NCBI RefSeq assembly: GCF_036711975.1
Contig: NC_091973.1
Span: forward strand, 3,100,001-3,164,000
Length of the DNA stretch: 64,000 nt
Origin: Onthophagus taurus
Lineage: Eukaryota > Arthropoda > Insecta > Coleoptera > Scarabaeidae
Direction of reading: 5' to 3'
Shown here: one piece after another, positions 33,290 to 48,200 of the stretch
How positions within the stretch are numbered: the stretch's first letter is position 1
How the letters are laid out: every line of letters starts with the position of its first letter
Position numbers and translations under genes: made by a program
Notes under the pieces: model-generated
Told to the model about the DNA's origin: nothing
Database searches by the model: none
The model's input: only the letters and a program-made list of their open reading frames with translations

Positions 33290-36200
33290 CATGGTCCAAA
33301 TAAATGTCATTTGAAGATATTATGATAGAAAGAAAGCAAAAAGAAAACACAAAGATGAACCTCTTTCTAGCACCTTTTTGCCTTCTTTCTACTTGCTTTC
33401 TAGCATCATTAATGTGTGATCGTTCGAATAATGCAAGTTCCTGATATGATTGTAGAAGATGTTATTGAAGACATTATGCCAGAAAGAAAGCAAAAAGAAA
33501 TGAACATCAATTTAGCATCTCCACGACTTCTTTCTGCTTGCTTTCTAGCATCTTAATGTGCATTCGTTCCAATAATTTAAGTTCCTAATATGAGTAAAGG
33601 AGAAGCTCTTGAAGATTTTATGCCAGAAAGAAAGCAAAAAGAAGCCGGGGAAATGAACCTCAATTTAGCACCTCCACGACTTCTTTCTACTTGCTTTCTA
33701 GCATCTTAATGTGTGTTTCTTCCAATAATTTAAGTTCATAATATGATTAAAGGAGAAGTTCTTGAAGATTTTATGCCAGAAAGAAAGCAAAAAGAAGCCG
33801 GGGAAATGAACCTCTATTTAGCATCCCCACGACTTCTTTCTACTTGCTTTCTAGCACGTTAATGTGTGATCGTTCCAATAATTTAAGTTCTTAATATGAT
33901 TGAAGAAAAAGTCCTTGAAGATTTTATACCAGAAAGTAAGCAGAAAGTAGCCAGTGAAATGAACCTTTATTTAGCATATCCACGACTTCTTTCTACTTGC
34001 TTTTTAGCATCACAAAGTGTGATCGCTCGAATAATTTAGTTCTTCCTATGATTGAGAAATAGTTCTTGAAGATTTTATGCCAGAAAGTAGGCAGAAAGTA
34101 GCCAATGATATGAACCTTTATTTAACACATCCACGACTTCTTTCTACTTGCCTTCTAGCATCTCAAACTGTGATCGCTCGAATAATTCAGTTCTTACTAT
34201 GATTGGAGAAAAAGTTCTTGAAGATTTTATACCAGAAAGTAAGCAAAAAGGAGCCAATGTGATGAAGCTTCATTTAACACCTCCACGACTTCTTTCTACT
34301 TGCTTTCTAGCACTTTAATGTGCGTTCGTTCCAATAATTCCAGTTCCTAATATGATTAAAGGAGAAGTTCTTGAAGATTTTATGCCAGAAAGAAAGCAAA
34401 AAGAAGCCAAGGAAATGAACCTCTATTTAGCATCCCCATGACTTCTTTCTACTTGCTTTCTAGCACGTTAATGTGTGCTCGTTCCAATAATTTAAGTTCT
34501 TAATATGATTGAAGAAAAAGTTCTTGAAGATTTTATACCAGAAAGTAAGCAGAAAGTAGCCAGTGATATGAACCTTTATTTAGCATATCCATGACTTCTT
34601 TCTACTTGCTTTCTAGCATCTCAAAGTGTGATCGCTCGAATAATGTAGTTCTTCCTATGATTGAAGTAATAGTTCTTGAAGATTTTATGCCAGAAAGTAA
34701 GCAGAAAGTAGCCAGTAATACGAACCTTTATTTAGCATATCCACGACTTCTTTCTACTTGCTTTCTAGAATCACAAAGTGTGATCGCTCGAATAATTTAG
34801 TTCTTCCTATGATTGAAGAAATAGTTCATGAAGATTTTATGCCAGAAAGTAAGCAGAAAGTAGCCAATGATATGAACCTTTATTTAACACATCCACGACT
34901 TCTTTCTACTTGCTTTCTAGCATCACAAAGTGTGATCGCTCGAATAATTTAGTTCTTCCTATGATTGAAGAAATAGTTCATGAAGATTTTATACCAGAAA
35001 GTAAGCAGAAAAAAGCGGTGATATGAACCTTTATATAGCATATCCACGACTTCTTTCTACTTGCTTTCTAGCATCACAAAGTGTGGTCGTTCGAATAATT
35101 TAGTTCTTACTATAATTGGAGAAAAAGTTCTTGAAGATTTTATACCAGAAAGTAAGCAAAAAGGAGCCAATGTGATGAAGCTTCATTTAACACCTCCACG
35201 ACTTCTTTCTACTTGCTTTCTAGCACTTTAATGTGCGTTCGTTCCAATAATTCCAATTCCTAATATGATTAAAGGAGAAGTTCTTGAAGATTTTATGCCA
35301 GAAAGAAAGCAAAAAGAAGCCAGGGAAATGAACCTCTATTTAGCATCCCCATGACTTCTTTCTACATGCTTTCTAGCACGTTACCAGTTCCTAATATGAT
35401 TAAAGGAGAAGTTCTTGAAGATTTTATGCCAGAAAGAAAGCAAAAAGAAGCCATAGAAATGAACCTCTATTTAGCATCCCCATGACTTCTTTCTACTTGC
35501 TTTCTAGCACGTTAATGTGTGATCGTTCCAATAATTTAAGTTCTTAATATGATTGAAGAAAAAGTTCTTGAAGATTTTATACCAGCAAGTAAGCAGAAAG
35601 AAACCAGTGATATGAACCTCTATTTAGCATATCCACGACTTCTTTCTACTTGCTTTCTAGCATCTTAAACTGTGATCGCTCGAATAATTTAGTTCTTCCT
35701 ATAATTGAAGAAATAGTTCTTGAAGATTTTATGCCAGAAAGTAAGCAGAAAGTAGCCAGTAATATGAACCTTTATTTAACACATCCACGACTTCTTTCTA
35801 CTTGCTTTCTAGCATCACAAAGTGTGATCGCTCGAATAATTTAGTTCTTCCTATGATTGAAGAAATAGTTCTTGAAGATTTTATACCAGAAAGTAAGCAG
35901 AAAAAAGCAGTGATATGAACCTTTATTTAGCATATCCACGACTTCTTTCTACTTGCTTTCTAGCATCACAAAGTGTGGTCGCTCGAATAATTTAGTTCTT
36001 ACCATGATTGGAGAAAAAGTTCTTGAAGATTTTATACCAGAAAGTAAGCAAAAAGGAGCCAATGTGATGAAACTTCATTTAACACCTCCACGACTTCTTT
36101 CTACTTGCTTTCTAGCACTTTAATGTGCGTTCGTTCCAATAATTCCAGTTCCTAATATGATTAAAGGAGAAGTTCTTGAAGATTTTATGCCAGAAAGAAA

Positions 36201-39200
36201 GCAAAAAGAAGCCATAAAAATGAACCTCTATTTAGCATCCCCATGACTTCTTTCTACTTGCTTTCTAGCACGTTAATGTGTGATCGTTCCAATAATTTAA
36301 GTTCTTAATATGATTGAAGAAAAAGTTCTTGAAGATTTTATACCAGAAAGTAAGCAGAAAGAAGCCAGTGATATGAACCTCTATTTAGCATATCCACGAC
36401 TTCTTTCTACTTGCTTTCTAGCATCTTAAAGTGTGATCGCTCGAATAATTTAGTTCTTCCTATGATTGAAGAAATAGTTCTTGAAGATTTTATACCAGAA
36501 AGTAAGCAGAAAAAAGCAGTGATATGAACCTTTATTTAGCATATCCACGACTTCTTTCTACTTGCTTTCTAGCATCACAAAGTGTGGTCGCTCGAATAAT
36601 GTAGTTCTTACTATGATTGGAGAAAAAGTTCTTGAAGATTTTATACCAGAAAGTAAGCAGAAAAAAGCAGTGATATGAACCTTTATTTAGCATATCCACG
36701 ACTTCTTTCTACTTGCTTTCTAGCATCACAAAGTGTGGTCGCTCGAATAATTTAGTTCTTACCATGATTGGAGAAAAAGTTCTTGAAGATTTTATACCAG
36801 AAAGTAAGCAAAAAGGAGCCAATGTGATGAAGCTTCATTTAACACCTCCACGACTTCTTTCTACTTGCTTTCTAGCACTTTAATGTGCGTTCGTTCCAAT
36901 AATTCCAGTTCCTAATATGATTAAAGGAGAAGTTCTTGAAGATTTTATGCCAGAAAGAAAGCAAAAAGAAGCCATAAAAATGAACCTCTATTTAGCATCC
37001 CCATGACTTCTTTCTACTTGCTTTCTAGCACGTTAATGTGTGATCGTTCCAATAATTTAAGTTCTTAATATGATTGAAGAAAAAGTTCTTGAAGAATTTA
37101 TACCAGAAAGTAAGCAGAAAGAAGCCAGTGATATGAACCTCTATTTAGCATATCCACGACTTCTTTCTACTTGCTTTCTAGCATCTTAAAGTGTGATCGC
37201 TCGAATAATTTAGTTCTTCCTATGATTGAAGAAATAGTTCTTGAAGATTTTATGCCAGAAAGTAAGCAGAAAGTAGCCGGTAATATGAACCTTTATTTAA
37301 CACATCCACGACTTCTTTCTACTTGCTTTCTAGCATCACAAAGTGTGATCGCTCGAATAATTTAGTTCTTCCTATGATTGAAGAAATAGTTCTTGAAGAT
37401 TTTATACCAGAAAGTAAGCAGAAAAAAGCAGTGATATGAACCTTTATTTAGCATATCCACGACTTCTTTCTACTTGATTTCTAGCATCACAAAGTGTGGT
37501 CGCTCGAATAATGTAGTTCTTACTATGATTGGAGAAAAAGTTCTTGAAGATTTTATACCAGAAAGTAAGCAAAAAGGAGCCAATGTGATGAAGCTTCATT
37601 TAACACCTCCACGACTTCTTTCTACTTGCTTTCTAGCACTTTAATGTGCGTTCGTTCCAATAATTCCAGTTCCTAATATGATTAAAGGAGAAGTTCTTGA
37701 AGATTTTATGCCAGAAAGAAAGCAAAAAGAAGCCATAGAAATGAACCTCTATTTAGCATCCCCATGACTTCTTTCTACTTGCTTTCTAGCACGTTAATGT
37801 GTGATCGTTCCAATAATTTAAGTTCTTAATATGATTGAAGAAAAAGTTCTTGAAGATTTTATACCAGAAAGTAAGCAGAAAGAAACCAGTGATATGAACC
37901 TCTATTTAGCATATCCACGACTTCTTTCTACTTGCTTTCTAGCATCTTAAAGTGTGATCGCTCGAATAATTTAGTTCTTACCATGATTGGAGAAAAAGTT
38001 CTTGAAGATTTTATACCAGAAAGTAAGCAAAAAGGAGCCAATGTGATGAAGATTCATTTAACACCTCCACGACTTCTTTCTACTTGCTTTCTAGCACTTT
38101 AATGTGTGTTCGTTCCAATAATTCCAGTTCCTAATATGATTAAAGGAGAAGTTCTTGAAGATTTTATACCAGAAAGTGAGCAGAAAGTAGCCAGTGATAT
38201 GAACCTTTATTTAGCATATCCACGACTTCTTTCTACTTGCTTTCTAGCATCACAAAGTGTAATCGCTCGAATAATTTAGTTCTTCCTATGATTGAAGAAA
38301 TAGTCTTGAAGATTTTATGCCAGAAAGTAACCAGAAAGTAGCCAATGATATGAACCTTTATTTAACACATACACTACTTCTTTCTACTTGCTTTCTAGCA
38401 TCACAAAGTGTGATCGCTCGAATAATTTGGTTCTTACTATGATTGGAGAAAAAGTTCTTGAAGACTTTATGCCAGAAAGTAAGCAACAAGGAGCCAATGT
38501 GATAAAGCTTCATTTAACACCTCCACGACTTTTTTCTACTTGCTTTCTAGCACTTTAATGTGCGTTCGTTCCAATAATTCCAGTTCCTAATATGATTAAA
38601 GGAGAAGTTCTTGAAGATTTTATGCCAGAAAGAAAGCAAAAAGAAGCCATAGAAATGAACCTCTATTTAGCATCCCCATGACTTCTTTCTACTTGCTTTC
38701 TACCACGTTAATGTGTGATCGTTCCAATAATTTAAGTTCTTAATATGATTGAAGAAAAAGTTCTTGAAGATTTTATACCAGAAAGTAAGCAGAGAGAAAC
38801 CAGTGATATGAACCTCTATTTAGCATATCCACGACTTCTTTCTACTTGCTTTCTAGCATCTTAAAGTGTGATCGCTCGAATAATTTAGTTCTTCCTATGA
38901 TTGAAGAAATAGTTTTTGAAGATTTTATACCAGAAAGTAAGCAGAAAAAAGCAGTGATATGAACCTTTATTTAGCATATCCACGACTTCTTTCTACTTGC
39001 TTTCTAGCATCACAAAGTGTAGTCGCTCGAATAATTTAGTTCTTACCATGATTGGAGAAAAAGTTCTTGAAGATTTTATACCAGAAAGTAAGCAAAAAGG
39101 AGCCAATGTGATGAAGCTTCATGTAACACCTCCACGACTTCTTTCTACTTGCTTTCTAGCACTTTAATGTGCGTTCGTTCCAATAATTCCAGTTCCTAAT

Positions 39201-42200
39201 ATGATTAAAGGAGAAGTTCTTGAAGATTTTATGCCAGAAAGAAAGCAAAAAGAAGCCATAGAAATGAACCTCTATTTAGCATCCCCATGACTTCTTTCTA
39301 CTTGCTTTCTAGCACGTTAATGTGTGATCGTTCCAATAATTTAAGTTCTTAATATGATTGAAGAAAAAGTTCTTGAAGATTTTATACCAGAAAGTAAGCA
39401 GAAAGAAACCAGTGATATGAACCTCTATTTAGCATATCCACGACTTCTTTCTACTTGCTTTCTAGCATCTTAAAATGTGATCGCTCGAATAATTTAGTTC
39501 TTACCATGATTGGAGAAAAAGTTCTTGAAGATTTTATACCAGAAAGTAAGCAAAAAGGAGCCAATGTGATGAAGATTCATTTAACACCTCCACGACTTCT
39601 TTCTACTTGCTTTCTAGCACTTTAATGTGTGTTCGTTCCAATAATTCCAGTTCCTAATATGATTAAAGGAGAAGTTCTTGAAGATTTTATACCAGAAAGT
39701 GAGCAGAAAGTAGCCAGTGATATGAACCTTTATTTAGCATATCCACGACTTCTTTCTACTTGCTTTCTAGCATCACAAAGTGTAATCGCTCGAATAATTT
39801 AGTTCTTCCTATGATTGAAGAAATAGTCTTGAAGATTTTATGCCAGAAAGTAACCAGAAAGTAGCCAATGATATGAACCTTTATTTAACACACACACTAC
39901 TTCTTTCTACTTGCTTTCTAGCATCACAAAGTGTGATCGCTCGAATAATTTGGTTCTTACTATGATTGGAGAAAAAGTTCTTGAAGATTTTATACCAGAA
40001 AGTAAGCAGAGAGAAACCAGTGATATGAACCTCTATTTAGCATATCCACGACTTCTTTCTACTTGCTTTCTAGCATCTTAAAGTGTGATCGCTCGAATAA
40101 TTTAGTTCTTCCTATGATTGAAGAAATAGTTTTTGAAGATTTTATACCAGAAAGTAAGCAGAAAAAAGCAGTGATATGAACCTTTATTTAGCATATCCAC
40201 GACTGCTTTCTACTTGCTTTATAGCATCACAAAGTGTGATCGCTCGAATAATTTAGTTCTTACTATGATTGGAGAAAAAGTTCTTGAAGATTTTATACCA
40301 GAAAGTAAGCAAAAAGGAGCCAATGTGATGAAGCTTCATTTAACACCTCCACGACTTCTTTCTACTTGCTTTCTAGCACTTTAATGTGCGTTCGTTCCAA
40401 TAATTCCAGTTCCTAATATGATTAAAGGAGAAGTTCTTGAAGATTTTATGCCAGAAAGAAAGCAAAAAGAAGCCAAGGAAATGAACCTCTATTTAGCATC
40501 CCCATGACTTCTTTCTACTTGCTTTCTAGCACGTTAATGTGTGCTCGTTCCAATAATTTAAGTTCTTAATATGATTGAAGAAAAAGTTCTTGAAGATTTT
40601 ATACCAGAAAGTAAGCAGAAAGTAGCCAGTGATATGAACCTTTATTTAGCATATCCATGACTTCTTTCTACTTGCTTTCTAGCATCTCAAAGTGTGATCG
40701 CTCGAATAATGTAGTTCTTCCTATGATTGAAGTAATAGTTCTTGAAGATTTTATGCCAGAAAGTAAGCAGAAAGTAGTCAGTGATATGAACCTTTATTTA
40801 ACACATCCACGACTTCTTTCTACTTGCTTTCTAGCACTTTAATGTGTGTCCGTTCCAATAATTCCAGTTCCTAATATGATTAAAGGAGAAGTTCTTGAAG
40901 ATTTTATGCCAGAAAGAAAGCAAAAAGAAGCCGTAGAAATGAACCTCTATTTAGCATCCCCATGACTTCTTTCTACTTGCTTTCTAGCACGTTAATGTGT
41001 GATCGTTCCAATAATGTAAGTTCTTAATATGATTGAAGAAAAAGTTCTTGAAGATTTTATACCAGAAAGTAAGCAGAAAGAAACCAGTGATATGAACCTG
41101 TATTTAGCATATCCACGACTTCTTTCTACTTGCTTTCTAGCATCTTAAAGTGTGATCGCTCGAATAATTTAATTCTTACTATGATTGGAGAAAAAGTTCT
41201 TGAAGATTTTATGCCAGAAAGTAAGCAGAAAGTAGCCAGTAATATGAACCTTTATATAACACATCCACGACTTCTTTCTACTTGCTTTCTAGCATCACAA
41301 AGTGTGATCGCTCGAATAATTTAGTTCTTCCTATGATTGAAGAAATAGTTCTTGAAGATTTTATGCCAGAAAGTAAGCAGAAAGTAGCCAATGATATGAA
41401 TCTTTATTTAACACATCCACGACTTCTTTCTACTTGCTTTCTAGCATCACAAAGTGTGATCGCTCGAATAATTTAGTTCTTCCTATGATTGAAGAAATAG
41501 TTCATGAAGATTTTATACCAGAAAGTAAGCAGAAAAAAGTAGTGATATGAACCTTTATTTAGCATATCCACGACTTCTTTCTACTTGCTTTCTAGCATCA
41601 CAAAGTGTGGTCGCTCGAATAATGTAGTTCTTACTATGATTGGAGAAAAAGTTCTTGAAGATTTTATACCAGAAAGTAAGCAAAAAGGAGCCAATGTGAT
41701 GAAGCTTCATTTAACACCTCCACGACTTCTTTCTACTTGCTTTCTAGCACTTTAGTGTGCGTTCGTTCCAATAATTCCAATTCCTAATGTGATTAAAGGA
41801 GAAGTTCTTGAAGATTTTATGCCAGAAAGAAAACAAAAAGAAGCCATAGAAATGAACCTCTATTTAGCATCCCCATGACTTCTTTCTACTTGCTTTCTAG
41901 CACGTTAATGTGTGATGGTTCCAATAATTTAAGTTCTTAATATGATTGAAGAAAGAGTTCTTGAAGATTTTATACCAGAAAGTAAGCAGAAAGAAACCAG
42001 TGATATGAACCTCTATTTAGCATATCCACGACTTCTTTCTACTTGCTTTCTAGCATCTTAAAGTGTGATCGCTCGAATAATTTAGTTCTTACTATGATTG
42101 GAGAAAAAGTTCTTGAAGATTTTATACCAGAAAGTAAGCAAAAAGGAGCCAATGTGATGAATCTTCATTTAACACCTCCACGACTTCTTTCTACTTGCTT

Positions 42201-45200
42201 TCTAGCACTTTAATGTGCGTTCGTTCCAATAATTCCAGTTCCTAATATGATTAAAGGAGAAGTTCTTGAAGATTTTATGCCAGAAAGAAAGCAAAAAGAA
42301 GCCATAGAAATGAACCTCTATTTAGCATCCCCATGACTTCTTTCTACTTGCTTTCTAGCACGTTAATGTGTGATCGTTCCAATAATTTAAGTTCTTAATA
42401 TGATTGAAGAAAAAGTTCTTGAAGATTTTATACCAGAAAGTAAGCAGAGAGAAACCAGTGATATGAACCTCTATTTAGCATATCCACGACTTCTTTCTAC
42501 TTGCTTTCTAGCATCTTAAAGTGTGATCGCTCGAATAATTTAGTTCTTACTATGATTGGAGAAAAAGTTCTTGAAGATTTTATACCAGAAAGTAAGCAGA
42601 AAAAAGCAGTGATATGAACCTTTATTTAGCATATCCACGACTTCTTTCTACTTGCTTTCTAGCACTTTAATGTGTGTTCATTCCAATAATTCCAGTTCCT
42701 AATATGATTAAAGGAGAAGTTCTTGAAGATTTTATGCCAGAAAGAAAGCAAAAAGAAGCCGGGGAATGAACCTCTATTTAGCATCCCCACGACTTCTTTC
42801 TACTTGCTTTCTAGCACGTTAATGTGTGATCGTTCCAATAATTTAAGTTCTTAATATGTTTGAAGAAATAGTTCTTGAAGATTTTATACCAGAAAGTAAG
42901 CAGAAAAAAGCAGTGGTATGAACCTTTATTTAGCATATCCACGACTTCTTTCTACTTGCTTTCTAGCATCACAAAGTGTGATCGCTCGAATAATTTAGTT
43001 CTCACTATGATTGGAGAAAAAGTTCTTGAAGATTTTATGCCAGAAAGTAAGCAGAAAGTAGCCAGTAATATGAACCTCTATTTAACACATCCACGACTTC
43101 TTTCTACTTGCTTTCTAGCATCACAAAGTGTGGTCGCTCGAATAATGTAGTTCTTACTATGATTGGAGAAATAGTTCTTGAAGATTTTATACCAGAAAGT
43201 AAGCAGAAAAAAGCAGTGGTATGAACCTTTATTTAGCATATCCACGACTTCTTTCTACTTGCTTTCTAGCATCACAAAGTGTAATCGCTCGAATAATTTA
43301 GTTCTTCCTATGATTGAAGAAATAGTCTTGAAGATTTTATGCCAGAAAGTAAGCAGAAAGTAGCCAATGATATGAACCTTTATTTAACACATCCACTACT
43401 GCTTTCTACTTGCTTTCTAGCATCACAAAGTGTGATCGCTCGAATAATTTGGTTCTTACTATGATTGGAGAAAAAGTTCTTGAAGACTTTATGCCAGAAA
43501 GTAAGCAAAAAGGAGCCAATGTGATGAAGCTTCATTTAACACCTCCACGACTTCTTTCTACTTGCTTTCTAGCACTTTAATGTGCGTTCGTTCCAATAAT
43601 TCCAGTTCCTAATATGATTAAAGGAGAAGTTCTTGAAGATTTTATGCCAGAAAGAAAGCAATAAGAAGCCATAGAAATGAACCTCTATTTAGCATCCCCA
43701 TGACTTCTTTCTACTTGCTTTCTAGCACGTTAATGTGTGATCGTTCCAATAATTTAAGTTCTTAATATGATTGAAGAAAAAGTTCTTGAAGATTTTATAC
43801 CAGAAAGTAAGCAGAGAGAAACCAGTGATATGAACCTCTATTTAGCATATCCACGACTTCTTTCTACTTGCTTTCTAGCATCACAAAGTGTGGTCGCTCG
43901 AGTAATTTAGTTCTTACCATGATTGGAGAAATAGTTCTTGAAGATTTTATACCAGAAAGTAAGCAAAAAGGAGCCAATGTGATGAAGCTTCATTTAACAC
44001 CTCCACGACTTCTTTCTACTTGCTTTCTAGCACTTTAATGTGCGTTCGTTCCAATAATTCCAATTCCTAATATGATTAAAGGAGAAGTTCTTGAAGATTT
44101 TATGCCAGAAAGAAAGCAAAAAGAAGCCATTGAAATGAACCTCTATTTAGCATCCCCGTAACTTCTTTCTACTTGCTTTCTAGCACGTTAATGTGTGATC
44201 GTTCCAATAATTTAAGTTCTTAATATGATTGAAGAAAAAGTTCTTGAAGATTTTATACCAGCAAGTAAGCAGAAAGAAACCAGTGATATGAACCTCTATT
44301 TAGCATATCCACGACTTCTTTCTACTTGCTTTCTAGCATCTTAAAGTGTGATCGCTCGAATAATTTAGTTCTTCCTATGATTGAAGAAATAGTTCTTGAA
44401 GATTTTATGCCAGAAAGTAAGCAGAAAGTAGCCGGTAATATGAACCTTTATTTAACACATCCACGACTTCTTTCTACTTGCTTTCTAGCATCACAAAGTG
44501 TGATCGCTCGAATAATTTAGTTCTTCCTATGATTGAAGAAATAGTTCTTGAAGATTTTATACCAGAAAGTAAGCAGAAAAAAGCAGTGATATGAACCTTT
44601 ATTTAGCATATCCACGACTTCTTTCTACTTGATTTCTAGCATCACAAAGTGTGGTCGCTCGAATAACGTAGTTCTTACTATGATTGGAGAAAAAGTTCTT
44701 GAAGATTTTATACCAGAAAGTAAGCAAAAAGGAGCCAATGTGATGAAGCTTCATTTAACACCTCCACGACTTCTTTCTACTTGCTTTCTAGCACTTTAAT
44801 GTGCGTTCGTTCCAATAATTCCAATTCCTGATATGATTAAAGGAGAAGTTCTTGAAGATTTTATGCCAGAAAGAAAGCAAAAAGAAGCCATAGAAATGAA
44901 CCTCTATTTAGCATCCCCATGACTTCTTTCTACTTGCTTTCTAGCACGTTAATGTGTGATCGTTCCAATAATTTAAGTTCTTAATATGATTGAAGAAAAA
45001 GTTCTTGAAGATTTTATACCAGCAAGTAAGCAGAAAGAAACCAGTGATATGAACCTCTATTTAGCATATCCACGACTTCTTTCTACTTGCTCTCTAGCAT
45101 CTTAAATTGTGATCGCTCGAATAATTTAGTTCTTACCATGATTGGAGAAAAAGTTCTTGAAGATTTTATACCAGCAAGTAAGCAGAAAGAAACCAGTGAT

Positions 45201-48200
45201 ATGAACCTCTATTTAGCATATCCACGACTTCTTTCTACTTGCTTTCTAGCATCTTAAAGTGTGATCGCTCGAATAATTTAGTTCTTCCTATGATTGAAGA
45301 AATAGTTCTTGAAGATTTTATACCAGAAAGTAAGCAAAAAGGAGCCAATGTGATGAAGCTTCACTTAACACCTCCACGACTTCTTTCTACTTGCTTTCTA
45401 GCACTTTAATGTGCGTTCGTTCCAATAATTCCAGTTCCTAATATGATTAAAGGAGAAGTTCTTGAAGATTTTATGCCAGAAAGAAAGCAAAAAGAAGCCG
45501 GGGAATGAACCTCTATTTAGCATCCCCACGACTTCTTTCTACTTGCTTTCTAGCACGTTAATGTGTGATCGTTCCAATAATTTAAGTTCTTAATATGTTT
45601 GAAGAAAAACTTCTTGAAGATTTTATACCAGAAAGTAAGCAGAAAAAAGCAGTGATATGAACCTTTATTTAGCATATCCACGACTTCTTTCTACTTGCTT
45701 TCTAGCATCACAAAGTGTGATCGCTCGAATAATTTAGTTCTTACTATGATTGGAGAAAAAGTTCTTGAAGATTTTATACCAGAAAGTAAGCAAAAAGGAG
45801 CCAATGTGATGAAGCTTCATTTAACACCTCGACGACTTCTTTCTACTTGCTTTCTAGCACTTTAATGTGCGTTCGTTCCAATAATTCCAATTCCTAATAT
45901 GATTAAAGGAGAAGTTCTTGAAGATGTTATGCCAGAAAGAAAGCAAAAAGAAGCCATAGAAATGAACCTCTATTTAGCATCCCCATGACTTCTTTCTACT
46001 TGCTTTCTAGCACGTTAATGTGTGATCGTTCCAATAATTTAAGTTCTTAATATGATTGAAGAAAAAGTTCTTGAAGATTTTATACCAGAAAGTAAGCAGA
46101 AAGAAGCCAGTGATATGAACCTCTATTTAGCATATCCACGACTTCTTTCTACTTGCCTTCTAGCATCTTAAAGTGTGATCGCTCGAATAATTTAGTTCTT
46201 CCTATGATTGAAGAAATAGTTCTTGAAAATTTTATGCCAGAAAGTAAGCAGAAAGTAGCAAGTAATATGAACCTTTATATAACACATCCACGACTTCTTT
46301 CTACTTGCTTTCTAGCATCACAAAGTGTGATCGATCGAATAATTTAGTTCTTCCCATGATTGAAGAAATAGTTCTTGAAGATTTTATACCAGAAAGTAAG
46401 CAGAAAAAAGCGGTGATATGAACCTTTATTTAGCATATCCACGACTTCTTTCTACTTGCTTTCTAGCATCACAAAGTGTGATCGCTCGAATAATTTAGTT
46501 CTTACTACGATTGGAGAAAAAGTTCTTGAAGATTTTATGCCAGAAAGTAAGCAGAAAGTAGCCAATGATGTGAACCTTTATTTAACACATCCACGACTTC
46601 TTTCTACTTGCTTTCTAGCATCACAAAGAGTGATCGCTCGAATAATTTAGTTCTTACTATGATTGAAGAAATAGTTCTTGAAGATTTTATGCCAGAAAGT
46701 AAGCAGAAAGTAGCCAATGTGATGAAGCTTCATTTAACACCTCCACGACTTCTTTCTACTTGCTTTCTAGCACGTTAATGTGTGATCGTTCCAATAATTT
46801 AAATTCTTAATATGATTGAAGAAAAAGTTCTTGAAGATTTTATACCAGAAAGTAAGCAGAAAGAAACCAGTGATATGAACCTCTATTTAGCATATCCACG
46901 ACTTCTTTCTACTTGCTTTCTAGCATCTTAAAGTGTGATCGCTCGAATAATTTAGTTCTTACTATGATTGGAGAAAAAGTTCTTGAAGATTTTATACCAG
47001 AAAGTAAGCAGAAAAAAGCAGTGATATGAACCTTTATTTAGCATATCCACCACTTCTTTCTACTTGCTTTCTAGCACTTTAATGTGTGTTCGTTCCAATA
47101 ATTCCAGTTCCTAATATGATTAAAGGAGAAGTTCTTGAAGATTTTATGCCAGAAAGAAAGCAAAAAGAAGCCAGGGAAATGGACCTCTATTTAGCATCCG
47201 CACGACTTCTTTCTACTTGCTTTCTAGCACGTTAATGTGTGATCGTTCCAATAATTTAAGTTCTTAATATGATTGAAGAAAAAGTTCTTGAAGATTTTAT
47301 ATCAGAAAGTAAGCAGAAAGTAGCCAGTGATATGAACCTTTATTTAACACATCAACGACTTCTTTCTACTTGCTTTCTAGCATCACAAAGTGTGATCGCT
47401 CGAATAATTTAGTTCTTCCTATGATTGAAGAAATAGTTCTTGAAGATTTTATGCCAGAAAGTAAGCAGAATGTAGTCAGTGATATGAACCTTTATTTAAC
47501 ACATCCACGACTTCTTTCTACTTGCTTTCTAGCATCTCAAACCGTGATTGCTCGAATAATTTAGTTCTTACTATGATTGGAGAAAAAGTTGTTGAAGACT
47601 TTATGCCAGAAAGTAAGCAAAAAGGGGCCAATGTGATGAAGTTTCATTTAACACCTCCACGACTTCTTTCTACTTGCTTTCTAGCACTTTAATGTGCGTT
47701 CGTTCCAATAATTCCAGTTCCTAATATGATTAAAGGAGAAGTTCTTGAAGATTTTATACCAAAAAGTAAGCAGAAAGAAGCCAGTGATATGAACCTCTAT
47801 TTAGCAGATCCACGACTTCTTTCTACTTGCTTTCTAGCATCACAAAGTGTGATCGCTCGAATAATGTAGTTCTTCCTGTAATTGAAGAAATAGTTCTTGA
47901 AGATTTTATACCAGAAAGTAAGCAGAAAGAAGCCAGTGATATGAATCTTAATTTAGCACCTCCACGACTTCTTTCTACTTGCTTTCTAGCACGTTAATGT
48001 GTGATCGTTCCAATAATTTAAGTTCTTAATATGATTGAAGAAAAAGTTCTTGAAGATTTTATACCAGAAAGTAAGCAGAAAGAAACCAGTGATATGAACC
48101 TCTATTTAGCATATCCACGACTTCTTTCTACTTGCTTTCTAGCATCTTAAAGTGTGATCGCTCGAATAATTTAGTTCTTACTATGATTGGAGAAAAAGTT